Source of the DNA: Spirogloea muscicola | Lineage: Eukaryota; Streptophyta; Zygnematophyceae; Spirogloeales; Spirogloeaceae | NCBI GenBank assembly: GCA_009602725.1 | Contig: WELB01000212.1 | Span: 84,288-130,418 of the forward strand | DNA length: 46,131 bases | Reading direction: 5' to 3' | Part shown: piece after piece, positions 22,482 to 43,524 of the stretch | Position numbering within the stretch: the first letter of the stretch is position 1 | Layout: each line of letters starts with the position of its first letter | Notes under the pieces: model-generated | What the model was told of the DNA's origin: nothing | What the model saw: the letters and a program-made list of their open reading frames with translations, nothing else | Databases searched by the model: none | Made by a program: the position numbers and the translations under genes

Positions 22482-22713
22482 NNNNNNNNNNNNNNNNNNN
22501 NNNNNNNNNNNNNNNNNNNNNNNNNNNNNNNNNNNNNNNNNNNNNNNNNNNNNNNNNNNNNNNNNNNNNNNNNNNNNNNNNNNNNNNNNNNNNNNNNNNN
22601 NNNNNNNNNNNNNNNNNNNNNNNNNNNNNNNNNNNNNNNNNNNNNNNNNNNNNNNNNNNNNNNNNNNNNNNNNNNNNNNNNNNNNNNNNNNNNNNNNNNN
22701 NNNNNNNNNNNNN
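22482..22713. other. assembly gap, 232 N
   Basis: Run of 232 undetermined bases between a GGGA tract and a CTC tract. The true length is unknown. The missing 5' exons of the NDUFAF7 gene and the 5' end of the adjacent LINE are expected in or near it. Confidence 0.99.
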
Positions 22714-24851
22714 CTCCTCCTCCTCCTCCTCCTCCTCCTCCTCCTCTTTCCCCTCCTCCTCCTCCCCCACCTCCCGCAGCCGCCACACCGCCCGCCGCCA
22801 CCCCCATCCGTGCGCTCCTGATGCCGACCCCGGAGCCGGAGCCCCGAAGACCCCCCGGCCAAGCTCGCCAGGCCGCAGCTCCCCCTCCCCACTGCCCCCG
22901 AATCCGTCACCACGCCGCCTCAGCCGCCACCCAATCCGCTCCCCATCGCCATCGTCCCCGTCTGCGCCCCCTTCGCCCCCCCCTCCATGCCCGCCGCCAC
23001 CATCACCCCCGCCAGCGATGCCCGCAGCGTGTGCAGTGCCCCGACTGTCTGAAAACCAGCAAAAATAACAAGGGTCTCAAAATCCACGCTCACATCTGCC
23101 CAGGGCGTGCCAGCCCCGCCGGCACGGCGCTTGCTGTGGCCGTCGCGGCGTGCGGCCCCATCCCTTTTGTCCGGGCTGTTTCAGCGCAAGCTAATGCGGC
23201 TGCTGATATTGAAGAATCGGCTGTAAACTGCCAGCCAGATGCATAGCGCATCAGCGCTATGCAGCGCAGGAGCAACTCACGGAGGAGCACATATCTCCTC
23301 CCGCCCCTGAGACGCAAGGGGCACCTGCTCTCCCACCTCCGCCCTTGATGAATGAAGGGCCCACAGAGGTGCACCCGCTCAATCCTCCTGATACTCCGTC
23401 CATTGGGCGCGATGCTGGCCTTGATGTTCCTGTGTGTGCGCCTCCCGTGGCAGAAGGGCCGCAGCTGCAACAACCCGCCGTGCCGCCGCCTCCCACACCA
23501 TCCTCATCTCCCGTGCCGTCCACACCCGCCCTGCCGTCGTCACCACCCTCACCCTCCCCGCCGCCTCCGACACCACCGCCGTCGCCGACGCCAGCGTCAC
23601 CACCGTCGCCGCCATAGTCGCCGCCGCCTCCCCCGCGCCCCCATCCGATGAGCCAGCCACCCGCCTCGTCCTCACCGCCGCTTCCTCCGTGTGAGCCTCT
23701 ACGGTGCCGGCACTGTCAGCGCCCCTGGCCAACGCAGCGTGCTCGGACCTTGCACGAGCGCGCCTGCCAGCAGCAGGCCAATCGTGCTGCCCAGACGCGG
23801 GCCGCGTCCGCAGCAAGCGGCCGCGGCCGCTGTGGCAGCCCAGGCGGGCGTGTCCCACCAGGGCCGACCCCCCCCAGGTGTCCACCACTAGCTGTGGGCG
23901 GCGGACCTTGACCTGGATGCCCTCCACCGGCAGGAGACTCTCCCACTCCTGCGCCATGTGCTGCGGTGGGCGCGCCCACACCTGCGCCGCGAACTCCGCC
24001 CCATTCTGCAGCGAATTGTGGTCGACCACAGGGACGCGGCCGCCTCGAAAGTCTTCATCCTCTTCCGCTCTTAGGCCCCTCTGAACCTTTGTGAATTCTT
24101 TTTGGGCTGGCTTTTCGCAGCCCTTGCCCCCATTGGGAGTGCCACTTCTTCTTCCCCAGGCTGCTGCTCGGGCGAGCAACCCCCCAGGGCCACGGCCAAG
24201 GCCGCCAGCTGCTCCTGGACCGCAACTACCTCTTTGAGTGCGGGCGATGGGAGGAGCTCCCGGCGCGGCACGACGCTGCAGTGGCTGCGGCCACGGCAGG
24301 CCGCCGCACTAAGCAGACAGCACCTTTGCCTGACAGGGCGGCCAGTGTCCGCCGCGCTCTCCGCTATGGCCATGCCGGGGAGCTCTCGAGAGCCGTCCAG
24401 GCGCTCGATGATTCGGTGTTGGCGCCGGCCACGCGGGAAGCCCTCTCGTCCCTCCACCCCCCCGCGCGCTCTCCCCTGCCTTCGTTGTTGGCTTCCTATG
24501 TCCCGCAGGCGCAGGTGGCCGTTGATGCGGCGGCCTTCCGCAAGGCCTTGCCTTGCAGAGCAGCCGGCGCGCAGCTGCAGGCGGCCCCTCACGCATGGTC
24601 ACGGAGCATTTGAGGGAGCTCTTCCTCGACGGGGACGAGGCGGACTTTCGGGCGCTGCACCAGGTGTGCCAACACATGGCCCGGGGTCACATCCTTGCCA
24701 GCATCTGCAGTGTGCTCTGCGCCAGCACCCTGCTCGCCCTCAGCAAGGTGAACGGGGCGTCCGCCCCATCGCCATCGGCGAGGTTCTGTACCGACTGATG
24801 GGACGGACATTCCGGCAACAGCACGCCAACGCAGCCCATGTTGAGTCTTGA
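22714..24851 (+). pseudogene. 5' half of an RLE-type LINE: zinc fingers, Pro-rich region, start of reverse transcriptase
   Basis: Order on the plus strand: a Pro-rich run (22714-23000); zinc finger 1 VQCPDCLKTSKNNKGLKIHA followed by HIC (CxxC-x12-H-x4-C type, about 23031-23095); an antisense LINE tail inserted at 23196-23245; a Pro/Ser-rich region to 23615; zinc finger 2 LRCRHCQRPWPTQRARTLHE followed by RAC (about 23700-23765); LRHVLRWARPHLRRELRPIL; REL-type linker RALRYGHAGELSRAVQALDD (about 24354-24413); then RT entry blocks MVTEHLRELFLDGDEADFRA, ALSKVNG and, after a shift, GVRPIAIGEVLYRLMGR (to about 24806). N-terminal CCHC/CCHH fingers before RT are typical of R2/NeSL-like LINEs. Several frameshifts and stops make it inactive. 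It ends abruptly before the RT catalytic core, unlike ordinary 5'-truncated LINE copies. Confidence 0.78.
23196..23245 (-). mobile_element. LINE 3' tail (copy T4) inserted antisense in the zinc-finger LINE
   Basis: Fifty bases matching the tails at 6371, 10075 and 46131, including the GGCTG/CAGCC hairpin with a changed loop. Read on the plus strand it encodes AADIEESAVNCQPDA and then a stop, closing the zinc-finger 1 reading frame. Confidence 0.65.
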
Positions 24852-24893
24852 GCTCTGCCATCTTGCGGGGATTTGCAGCTGCTACCGTGTGGA

Positions 24894-24945
24894 GCTGCTG
24901 CCGCCGCCGCCGCTGCCGCTGCCGCTGCCGCTGCCGCTGCCGGCG
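24894..24945 (+). repeat. CCG/CTGCCG microsatellite
   Basis: Triplet then hexanucleotide repeat (ccgccgccgccgctgccgctgccg) just upstream of the TMEM230 ATG, probably in its 5' untranslated region. Confidence 0.8.
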
Positions 24946-24958
24946 GGCGGCCCACGGG

Positions 24959-25455
24959 ATGACCGCGCGGCCGTCGGCGCGCTACTCTGCCCTGTCCACT
25001 GAGGACGGGGAGGCAACGCGGCGGCCGTCATACGTGGCACCGGCTTCCGCGGGCCTTTCGTGGGATGACCAAGGGCCCGCCGCCAGGGACAAGCGATACA
25101 GCTACGAGCTGCGGGATCGAGTGCCGTGGCGGTCCGTCTTGCTGGCGGCCGGGCTGCTGCTCCTCGGAGTCCTGCTGCTCACGATCTCGTATCTCATATC
25201 CACCAAGCATATGGGCGGCGACAAGTCCCAGAGCCTCGGCTTCCTCGCCCTCGGGGCACTGGCGTTCCTCCCAGGTCCGTGGCCGCACCTGGCGCACTGC
25301 CTAGCCAAGGTCTTCCTTCCAGAGCGCACAGGCCACATGCTGACGTACAACAGCTGGGACTTCCGCTGCCTGCAGGTTTCTACGAGCTTCGCATAGCATA
25401 CTACGCCTGGCGGGGCCGCGAGGGCTACTCCTTTTCCCACATCCCGACCTACTGA
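24959..25455 (+). CDS. TMEM230: TMEM230-like two-pass membrane protein
   Basis: Two exons, 24959-25274 and 25376-25455, join in phase 1 (donor gtccgt, acceptor tgcag) to give 131 residues. The N-terminal RYSALSTEDG matches the RYSRLSxxDDG motif of the family. A first membrane segment lies at about residues 57-80 (VPWRSVLLAAGLLLLGVLLL), a second at about 92-107 (SLGFLALGALAFLPG), and the highly conserved signature FYELRIAYYAWRGREGYSF runs to HIPTY at the C-terminus. In animals TMEM230 is a vesicle-trafficking protein of the secretory, endosomal and synaptic-vesicle system. The start is the ATG at 24959; no other in-frame ATG is nearby. The gene lies 107 bases downstream of the truncated LINE. 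Confidence 0.94.
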
Positions 25456-26388
25456 GGCACTGCTTGCGGCGGCCCATTCGATTTTGCACACAGGTGGTCT
25501 ACCAGCCTCTACGCTACTCAATGCACTTATAGCCTGGCACAAGCAGAAGGAGCCCTGTAACGTCTTGGAGCTCGTGTGAGGACCGTGTGTACGAGCTCTC
25601 ATAGCGCCAGGAGGCATAGCATGGCCAGACTTGCGTCATGCTCGACGGCACACTGACCATCTGCTGTCTTGGATGCAGGGCTAAGATGGGAAGACGACAG
25701 TACAATTGTACCATTATTCGTGACCTTACTTGCACATCTTCTGGTCAGCCTGGTAGTTTGTCACAAAAGAGCCTGTGCATGGGTGCTTGTCAAGCTTTTG
25801 TGACGTGGAGAGTTAGAAAGTGGCTTCGGGAGACTGACACGTGATGACCTGTAAACGGAGTCTAAAATCCTACCACATTACATATCCAGCACAAGTATAC
25901 CACATAATGCACGGCAAAGTGGCTCAATTTCCTCAGATACACGGAATGTCCTGTGCAAGGCTGAATAATCTGTATAATCGAACATCCGCAGATGACTGCC
26001 ATCAAGAATTGTGGGAGGCAAAGAATGGGGTGGTGTTACATGTAGCCCGAGTCAGGAGGCATCCATTTGGCGTAGCTGGAGCCAACGTCACTACATCAAC
26101 CTACTGCCAATAGGGTCCACTCTGAAGTCAACCGCCAAAAGACTTTGGCTCACTGGTAGGACCCACTTTTTCAGGACCTGTAAATCAAGCAAACAGGACT
26201 TGATCAGGTTATGGCTCAGACCATCTTCCAAGCCTGCATGGTGCACTGAAGACCAGGTCTTCAGAGGCTCTAATTAGTCATCACAGATGTGAGTTGTATG
26301 GCAGCAAGCCAATGAGCCTTCCTCAAGACACTTTCCGGAAGCATGAGACACCTGACAATGACCAGAAAGAGATAATGGGTGTCATCCA
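25456..26388. other. intergenic, convergent 3' ends
   Basis: AT-richer region between the TMEM230 stop and the A/B-barrel gene stop. TGTAA words at about 25556 and 25850 may be polyadenylation signals. I see no gene or repeat. Confidence 0.5.
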
Positions 26389-27914
26389 TTATATGTATCG
26401 CACCTCACGATGAGAGGGGTGTTTGTTGTATGCCTGTAGATCCTCGTCTGTGAAAGATCCACCGCCCTGGTGAGTTTTGGGTGTCTTGACAAACCAAAAG
26501 GTTGCAAGGACATCTCACAGAGCTTGCCTTTTCTGTTTCCGGATAAAATTGATTTGCAGACAACGTCAAGGGATGACTTTACCTGATAACACACGCACAA
26601 CTAGACCATGCGTGTATCCTTGGCTCTGCTTTGCGAAGTTGGTGCCTGTGCCATGAAGCATTCATAGCACAAATCCTAAGATCAGTTGTTCCTCCTCACT
26701 GCTAAACAGGCGCTTGAGTTCTAGGAATAGAACGACAATGACATGCTGCTCGCGGGGCACTCACCTGTGGTAAGCTGCACCACATTATCGCCAATTTTAG
26801 AAGGCAGCTCTGCTAATGCTTCTACCATTGCTTTTGAGTCCTCCTTGCTGGTGCCCTCCTTCACCCTCACCAGCACGATATGCTCAATGCCAGCCTCAAA
26901 TGCCTGTACATCCATGTATCGGCCTCAACAAAAAATCATCAACATTCAGATTACCCTCAGGACTCCGGTGTGAATAAAAGGTTATCGGTAACAGTCAATA
27001 ATATTTGACACTTCTGCCTTCAGCTGCCAAGCCAGCGAGCTCACATCCATGAGCAAGTCGCATGCAGACATTTTTTTGCTTCTAGCAACCTGAGAAGACA
27101 ATGAAAGGCTGCACCTTTTAGATGCAGCAAGTTGACGTGAAATATGGAGCGTCAGGACAGGTGTGCATGCTTACGTCACCCCTTCTGAAGAGCACCTCAA
27201 TGTCTTCCTCTACCTCACTCTCAAAGTCGACAATGAGAACATCCTGCAACACACACATTGTTGATCATGGGATTGGAGGCGATTGAAGATGAAGGATTGA
27301 AGAAGAAGATAGCATGTCCAGCATGCTCAGTGGCCTGGCAATGTTTGCGCTAACACCATAGGTGATGCACTTGAGGATCCTCACTTCAAGATACGGATTC
27401 ACATATCGTTGTAGGATCTCCTGTTGGTGAGGTAGCTCATAGTACTCAGTCAGAGCCTTCTGGGAGGGAAAGCGTACGAGCAGAGCATGAGTGAACCCTT
27501 TGGAGTTTCTTGAGTGTATTCGGCCTGCCAATACCAGTCAGGAAGTTTTCTAGCGGGTGAACATACAGTCGTTGTCAGAAAGTGCACTGTAAGGGGCGTT
27601 GCAGGCACAAGAGGCGGCTGGTTGAACCAACAAGAAGTTGACTTATTCAAGTTGGCTTGACTGACTCAAGTCTGCAGCATTCATATGCAACTCAGTCCTG
27701 ACAGATTTGCTAGAATGCATCACCAGCTCCCTTGCAATTTGGTCTGGTGCTGCACATGCGGCCACGGGCAATAACCAGACTCTCACCCAATGATGTCGAT
27801 AAGATGTACCGGTAGTAGTATTGCAGCGTGAAGAGGTGGTCAAGCATCTCTGACTCCTGCTCGTCAGTCAAGTTGTCCTGCATCTGCAGCAGCACAACAT
27901 GCTCCACGATGCCT
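26389..27914 (-). CDS. Stress-responsive A/B-barrel (Dabb) protein with two domains, N-terminus unresolved
   Basis: Exons (complement): 27787-27914, 27385-27524, 27175-27243, 27045-27089, 26765-26903, 26583-26645, 26389-26447; all GT-AG and in phase. Domain 1: GIVEHVVLLQMQDNLTDEQE, YYYRYILSTSLG, GFTHALLVRFPSQKALTEYY, ending in NPYLEDVLIVDFE. Domain 2: GIEHIVLVRVKEGTSKEDSK, NFAKQSQGYTHGLVVRVLSD, EDLQAYNKHPSHREVRYI-stop. Both show the Dabb pattern of a V-x-H-V/I-V-L strand, a charged helix and a G-(F/Y)-T-H strand. Tandem Dabb domains occur in plant UP3-like chloroplast proteins; single-domain relatives are stress-induced. No enzymatic role can be assigned. The first recovered exon begins in mid-codon, so at least one upstream exon (probably a targeting peptide, perhaps near 28450-28800) is missing from this model. 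Confidence 0.85.
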
Positions 27915-28489
27915 CTGCAAGAGCAAACGTGCATCCAGTGGGTAACCTTTCAGTACTGAAGAATGGACTGGCCAGGTTAACCCTCATGCACAAGCCTACC
28001 ATTATGTAAGGAGCATATCGAAGGCATCACGTCACGACCACACGTCATGCGCCTGTCCATGGATCATCAAGTTGTCAAGAGCAGGGAGATGCGCACCTCA
28101 TCTTCTTCTGGGGCCTACAGTCCACCTTGTCGGAAGCGTCACTTGGCATCTCCGATCTCGAAGTTGCTCGAGAAGTGAGGCCATGCTTGTTCGCAAATCT
28201 CTCCAGTCTGAAGCGCGGGGCTGATGGAAAAAGCAGAGTGCACTTTGCGTCGTCTGAATGTCTGGCCAGTCAGTGCGGACTGCTTGCGTTCTCGGACAAG
28301 CACTCTGGTACTGCCAGATGACATGTGTGATTTGCAGAGACACTGCGAGGTGTCAAACTTCAGCTGGAAGCGCTTTCAGAGGCCTGCATTGCTTGGGCCT
28401 AAGAGCAGCTCAAGGAGAGGACCGGGAGCAACGCATTGGCACCGGTGCTGCACCTGCTTGCCTGGTCAAGGGCCCCCAGCCTCGGATTT

Positions 28490-28830
28490 GTTGGCATTCA
28501 GCCTGACTTTGGACGGTAGCTCTGCTTCTGGACCTGGTGGGCCAGCAGCCGGCCAAGCTGCAGCAGTGGGGCCGTGCGAGCCTCGCCACCGTCGAGGGCA
28601 TGGGCGCCACCGTCTGGGTGAGCGAGGCTGGCGGCGCCACTTCCGCTTGCACCGCCACCATGCCAGCTCGGCCGGATCTCCCGTCACCAAGTCCGCGCCA
28701 AGCTGCTTGCAGCGTCTGCGGCACTCCTTCTGCAACTGCCACTGGCGCTGCCCGCTGGCGACGGCGATGGTGCTGGGGGCGCTGGAGCGCCGGTGTCGAA
28801 CAGGTGTTTCTGTCGTAACAACCTCGAATA
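28490..28830. other. GC-rich block, probably a first exon, strand undecided
   Basis: Sharp rise in GC compared with its surroundings, open on both strands. On the minus strand it reads MVAVQAEVAPPASLTQTVAP followed by Ser/Ala/Arg-rich sequence, a plausible transit peptide for the A/B-barrel gene. I could not find a strong donor that joins it in phase to 27914. On the plus strand it might belong to the CHD gene. Confidence 0.3.
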
Positions 28831-28969
28831 CCCTGAAAATGACCTTCAATTTAGACAGGAGGAGGGATGACAAAGTGGGATACAACTTTGAACCAACTGG
28901 AGGACATAGACAGGTTCAATTAGTGGCCGCGTTGTAACTTATAACCTAGTCACCTGCCAGACCTGTCGG

Positions 28970-29110
28970 TGTCGCCATCTGCAACGGCCGTTGCACTTCT
29001 TGCCCGCCTCGCGCGGACCACGCTCGAGCGCGACGGACGCGGGCGACACGGGCTCCTGTGCGCAGCTGCGTCCACTTGACAACGCCGACGCGGAAGTTTG
29101 GCTGATACTT
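28970..29110. promoter_or_regulatory. CpG-rich block between divergent A/B-barrel and CHD genes
   Basis: A second short GC- and CpG-rich island. It lies in the interval from which the A/B-barrel gene (-) and the CHD gene (+) diverge, so a shared promoter or a non-coding first exon is likely. I see no convincing protein. Confidence 0.25.
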
Positions 29111-29284
29111 GACTGTGACACCAGTCACGACTGTTTTGGGACCCCAATCCCGCAACAAGCAGCACATGAAAGCGCGATGTCGTCATGAAGCCTTGCAATT
29201 CACCGCAATCATTCACGAGCGAAGCACGGATCCTGCATGGCCAGTTGCAGTGGTTCTTGAGGGAGTTTGATCAAGGGCAGCACT

Positions 29285-39750
<10,466 letters not shown>

Positions 39751-40767
39751 ATTTAAGGTGGGACATGAGAGATTGACAGCCTGTGCAAAGGCACGTCTGT
39801 TGTAATATTCAAGGAGCACAAGAGCCCCCCCGTCTCTTGTCGAATTTCATTAGATAGGCTGCAATCCACCTTATTACTGGAAGTTATGCTATTCTAGTAC
39901 TAAATTGCTGTGGCTAACGAAAAGGCGTCCCACACATTGTTTTGATCTGCTCACTTAGCACTTAACAGCATGAGCCTTGCACCTCATTGCTGTCATACTG
40001 CTCACTTGGCACCATTGAGCCCTCTGCTCATGCACAGCACTGCGGAGGCGTCTACATGAGGTTGCGCCTACACGGCAGAACCTGCCATGATTGTGCTTTG
40101 AGTCCGTGAAGGAAATGAGGTTGGCAAAGCAGTGTGAAGGTTGTTCACTATTACCAAATTAGAGTGTTGCTTGACCTTGACTGTGCTGAAGCAGGTACAT
40201 TCACTGCAAGTACGTCAGGACAGGACGGTGGAGATGCACCATCTTGTACCACACGGCCATGTGACAGACCTGATACAACCCAGATCCCTAGACTGGAGCC
40301 AAGCGGACCTTGGCCAGGTGGTGACCACAGCCACTACCAAAGTAGTAAGTGCAATTTCCCTCAGCATGCTGCCATCTGGACAACCTCGGAAAGTGCACAC
40401 ATCAATGACTTGTAGACTCAAAATTAGTCTCAACATCAGGTTGTTGCGTCGCGCATTATACGGACGGCTTTCACAGAAGACTCGGTAATGTGGGCAACAT
40501 GCATTAGCCAAACATAGGCTCACAGAGCAAGGTACCAGGAGCAACAATATGGAGGTTTTTTGCATCAGGAAGTGGGCGTGAAGCCCTTGGCAAGGTGACA
40601 GGCGGGGCTCTTTACAGTCGCCGAGTGGCGCTTGGCCCGCAACAAACACGCTCCGCCGAGGAGGCTGATGGGCAGGCGAGAGGCCGAGGCGAGAGGGGGA
40701 GGGAGAGACGGGGCGGAGCAGCGGCGGGGCGCAGGCCTCCGCGGCAACGGCACGGCTGCCGCTGTGC
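39751..40767. other. intergenic, convergent 3' ends of CHD and PsaD genes
   Basis: No gene is recognised. AT-richer sequence to about 40560, then GC-rich (40600-40767) approaching the PsaD stop, probably the PsaD 3' untranslated region. Confidence 0.5.
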
Positions 40768-41257
40768 TCACATCTCAATGACCCGCTTGCCCGTGAACCG
40801 GACCTCGGCGGGGTTGGCGTTCTTGCCGATGGACCGCAGGTTGATGTTGGTGCCTTGCCGGCCGGCGTTGACCTTCTCGGGGTACACGCCGTCCTTGGGG
40901 TGGAGGTACTGCACCTCGCCGGACGGGAAGACGCGGTAGAACTGGTAGTCGATCTTGAACTTGGTCTTGAGCTGCGTGCCGAGCGCCAGGCACTGCTCCT
41001 TGCGCGCGAGCTTGAGCAGGTTGGGGCCGGAGCGCATGATGGCGGCGCCGCCCGTCGGCAGCTCGAAGATCTGCTCCTTCTTGCCCTCCCACGTGATCAC
41101 GTAGAACTCCTCCACCTGCGCCTTGCGCAGCAGCCCGCCGGTGCTGCCGCCGAAGATGGGCGACGGCGTGTCCGGCTTCAGCTGCGGCGGCGTGAACCCC
41201 TGCGGCGCGGTCGCGTCCGCCGCGCGCACCGCGGCCAGGCGCGGCCGGCTCACCGCA
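40768..41257 (-). CDS. psaD: Photosystem I reaction centre subunit II (PsaD), transit peptide interrupted by N
   Basis: PsaD sits on the stromal face of photosystem I and forms the ferredoxin docking site together with PsaC and PsaE. Uninterrupted coding from 41253 to the stop (40768-40770), without introns. Landmarks: [117 protein letters not shown]. The basic, cysteine-containing Lys/Arg-rich surface is conserved. Upstream of the mature protein the frame reads [17 protein letters not shown], the end of a chloroplast transit peptide. The start codon is not visible: an N at 41258 interrupts the frame, and the sequence beyond it shows no convincing in-frame start. The nuclear location and transit peptide are normal for green algae. 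Confidence 0.95.
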
Positions 41258-41258
41258 N

Positions 41259-41892
41259 CGACGGGAGTGGGGGCTGGGCGGGGGGGGGTTAGGGGGTAGG
41301 GGGATCTCCGGGGGTGAGGGAGGGCCGGGGCGCACGAAGGGAGGGCGCCGGTAAGCGACTAGGGGCGGCCCGGGGAGGGGGGTGCCGCCCCCCCGCGCCG
41401 GAGGGAGGATAAGGGCCCCCGCGCGGCGCCCCCATTGGCTCGCCGGCCCCATCCGCAGCACGGCCCGCCAATTGGGCCGCTCGCGCCCGGAGGGGGGCCC
41501 CGCCCACGTGGCAGCCAGCGCGGCGCGCCCCCGCCAGCGTGGCGCGCCTTCCGCCTGATTTCTTTCCCGGCTGGCCGCCCACACGGCCGCCAGCGCGGCG
41601 CCTCCCCGTCTCGTGGCGCCGCCGTCCACCGTGGCGCTCCTCCGTCCGACGTGGCGCCGACGGCCGGGCAGCTTGGTCCAGCGAAGCCGCTGCGCGCCGA
41701 CGTGGTGGCCAACTAGGCACCACGCGGCACTGCCCGGACATGCATGGGCCCAGCAGGGGGTCGGCTCGCCGAGACGTGGCCCGCCAAAGCCAGTTACTGT
41801 GAGTCGCGGCCTCCAGTTCCTGCCGCCGCCGCCGCCGCCGCCGCCGCCGCGCTCGCCGCCGCGGCGATCGCCGGCTGGGAGGCGGCCGCAGC
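41259..41892. promoter_or_regulatory. GC-rich intergenic region between divergent psaD and Ala/Gln-rich protein genes
   Basis: About 630 bases of very GC-rich DNA with a (GCC)n tract at about 41822-41850 just before the ATG of the plus-strand gene. It must hold both promoters, and probably the missing psaD transit-peptide start. Long open stretches here reflect base composition. I see no clear TATA box. Confidence 0.4.
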
Positions 41893-41929
41893 ATGAGCTT
41901 CGAGCAGGAGCCGAGGCCGCCCCCGGAGG

Positions 41930-41960
<31 letters not shown>

Positions 41961-43524
41961 GCAGCCCGAGCGGGCGCAGGAGGAGCGGCAGGCGCAGCAG
42001 GGCGGCGCGGAGGGGCAGCAGGGGCAGCCGCAGGCGCAGGCGATGCAGCCCGGCGGCGGGCAGCAGAGCCCCGCCGGCCCGCCTCCGAAGCCGGACACGC
42101 AGGAGGAGGTGCGTGCGCCCAGCACTAGAGCTGCTGATCTCCAGGACGGTCTCGTGTGTGCGGTCGGGAGCGCGGCAGTGCAAGAGTCTTCGCTAAGGCC
42201 TCTCACCACGTCGTTCATAAGAAGTTGCCCAGGTGGCCACTATGCAATCAACAAGTGACGAAAGGGCATGTGGGTAGTCCCCACTACCCACATGCTTTAG
42301 AGTCCGTGCTGCTCACTCTGCGGTCGTGGCTATGACTGACCAGAGGAGCTTCACCGGCGTCCGTGTGCACCCAGGCGCGCGTGGCTGCCAAGGAGGCCTT
42401 CCAGGCGCAGCAGGCGGCGCAGGATGCGCTCAAGGAGGCGTACATGAAGCAGGCGGCGGCGCAGGAGAAGGCGCAGCAGGCGGCGGCGCAGACCATTGCG
42501 CAGCAGGAGACTGCGAAGGAGGCGGCCACGCTGGCCGCTCGCCAGGCCGCCAGGGAGGCCGCCGCCCAGCAGAAGGGCGCGGACCAGCAGCAGCTTGACC
42601 AGACCGCTGTCCAGCAGGTGCTCCTTGGACATCATAGAGCCTTTGGCAGCTGCTTTACCATTTCTTCATGTACCTCTCCTTGCCATCTTCGTCACAGACT
42701 AACTTGATATGTCGCTTCAACATTACCTGGCTGTGAGAGGTGTAAGCTCGGGTTGCCAGTAATTGAGCCCTACTCAAACGAGCCTGCAAATGTTGATGCA
42801 TTCTCGCCTTGCAGGCGGTCGCCCATCAAGCTGCACAACAGGCAGTGTCGTTGCAGGCCGCCCAGTCGCCCAGCCAGCCCGCTGCAGTAGAGCCGGCTGC
42901 ACCATTGGTGGTCGCTGCCCCTCAAGCTCAGGTAGTTGGCACGGTCCTAAGCTCGACAATGGCCCTCCCATACTCCTCTGAGCTCGGGCCTGTACTCATT
43001 TGACCCAGCCTCATCTCCAGCTTTCCTTTTCAATGTCAGGTGCCTGCACAGCCCCCCACAGCTGCGACGCAAGGGGAGCCCAGCAGTCAACAGAAGGCCG
43101 TGCTTGACGCCGCAAACCAGGCAGCCGCGGCAGCCTCGACGCAGTTGACGATGGCCACTCAAGCTGCTGCCAGCACTGCAGACCCTGCCATCAAGCAGGT
43201 ACGTGTTCACTGGTACACATTCACGTCTCTGTGGCGGCTTTGTTTTATTGCTTGTGTACGGTCACAGGAGGACCATCTTGATCTAACAAGGTTGCGACTC
43301 GAGTCAGCAATGCTGAGCTTCTTGTCTCTTAATCACAGCCACTGCACTTGCAGGCTGCAGCAGGCCAAGCTCAGGCTGCCCAGCAGCAGATGGGCGTTGC
43401 TCAGCAGATGGCGATTGCTGCTCAGGACCAATCTACCGCTACTGCTGCCTTGGCTGCAATCCAGCAGCAGTCAGTAGGGGACGGCAGCAATCCAGGCGCG
43501 TCAGCAGAGATGCAAATTGGCTAG
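41893..43524 (+). CDS. Ala/Gln-rich low-complexity protein of unknown function
   Basis: Five exons, 41893-42108, 42375-42617, 42815-42931, 43040-43198, 43354-43524, all GT-AG and every intron in phase 0, give 301 residues. The protein starts MSFEQEPRPPPEE, then a tract of 11 Gln, then an Ala/Gln/Glu/Lys-rich helical region (EAFQAQQAAQDALKEAYMKQ, then AAAQEKAQQAAAQTIAQQE) and further Ala/Gln/Pro/Val stretches to MQIG-stop. There is no signal peptide or membrane segment. The middle looks like a long amphipathic helix or coiled coil; the ends look disordered. I recognise no family. LEA-like or assembly-scaffold roles would fit the composition but are speculative. GC-rich codons in exons 1 and 2 and lower GC later are the usual gradient of this genome. 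Confidence 0.82.

Noticed and set aside
22188-22821. Open frames running through the N gap
   Set aside because: They consist of undetermined bases flanked by microsatellites and have no meaning.
40775-41629. Long minus-strand Arg/Gly/Ala-rich frame overlapping psaD
   Set aside because: It is out of frame with PsaD, whose frame is unambiguous. The open stretch is a composition effect.
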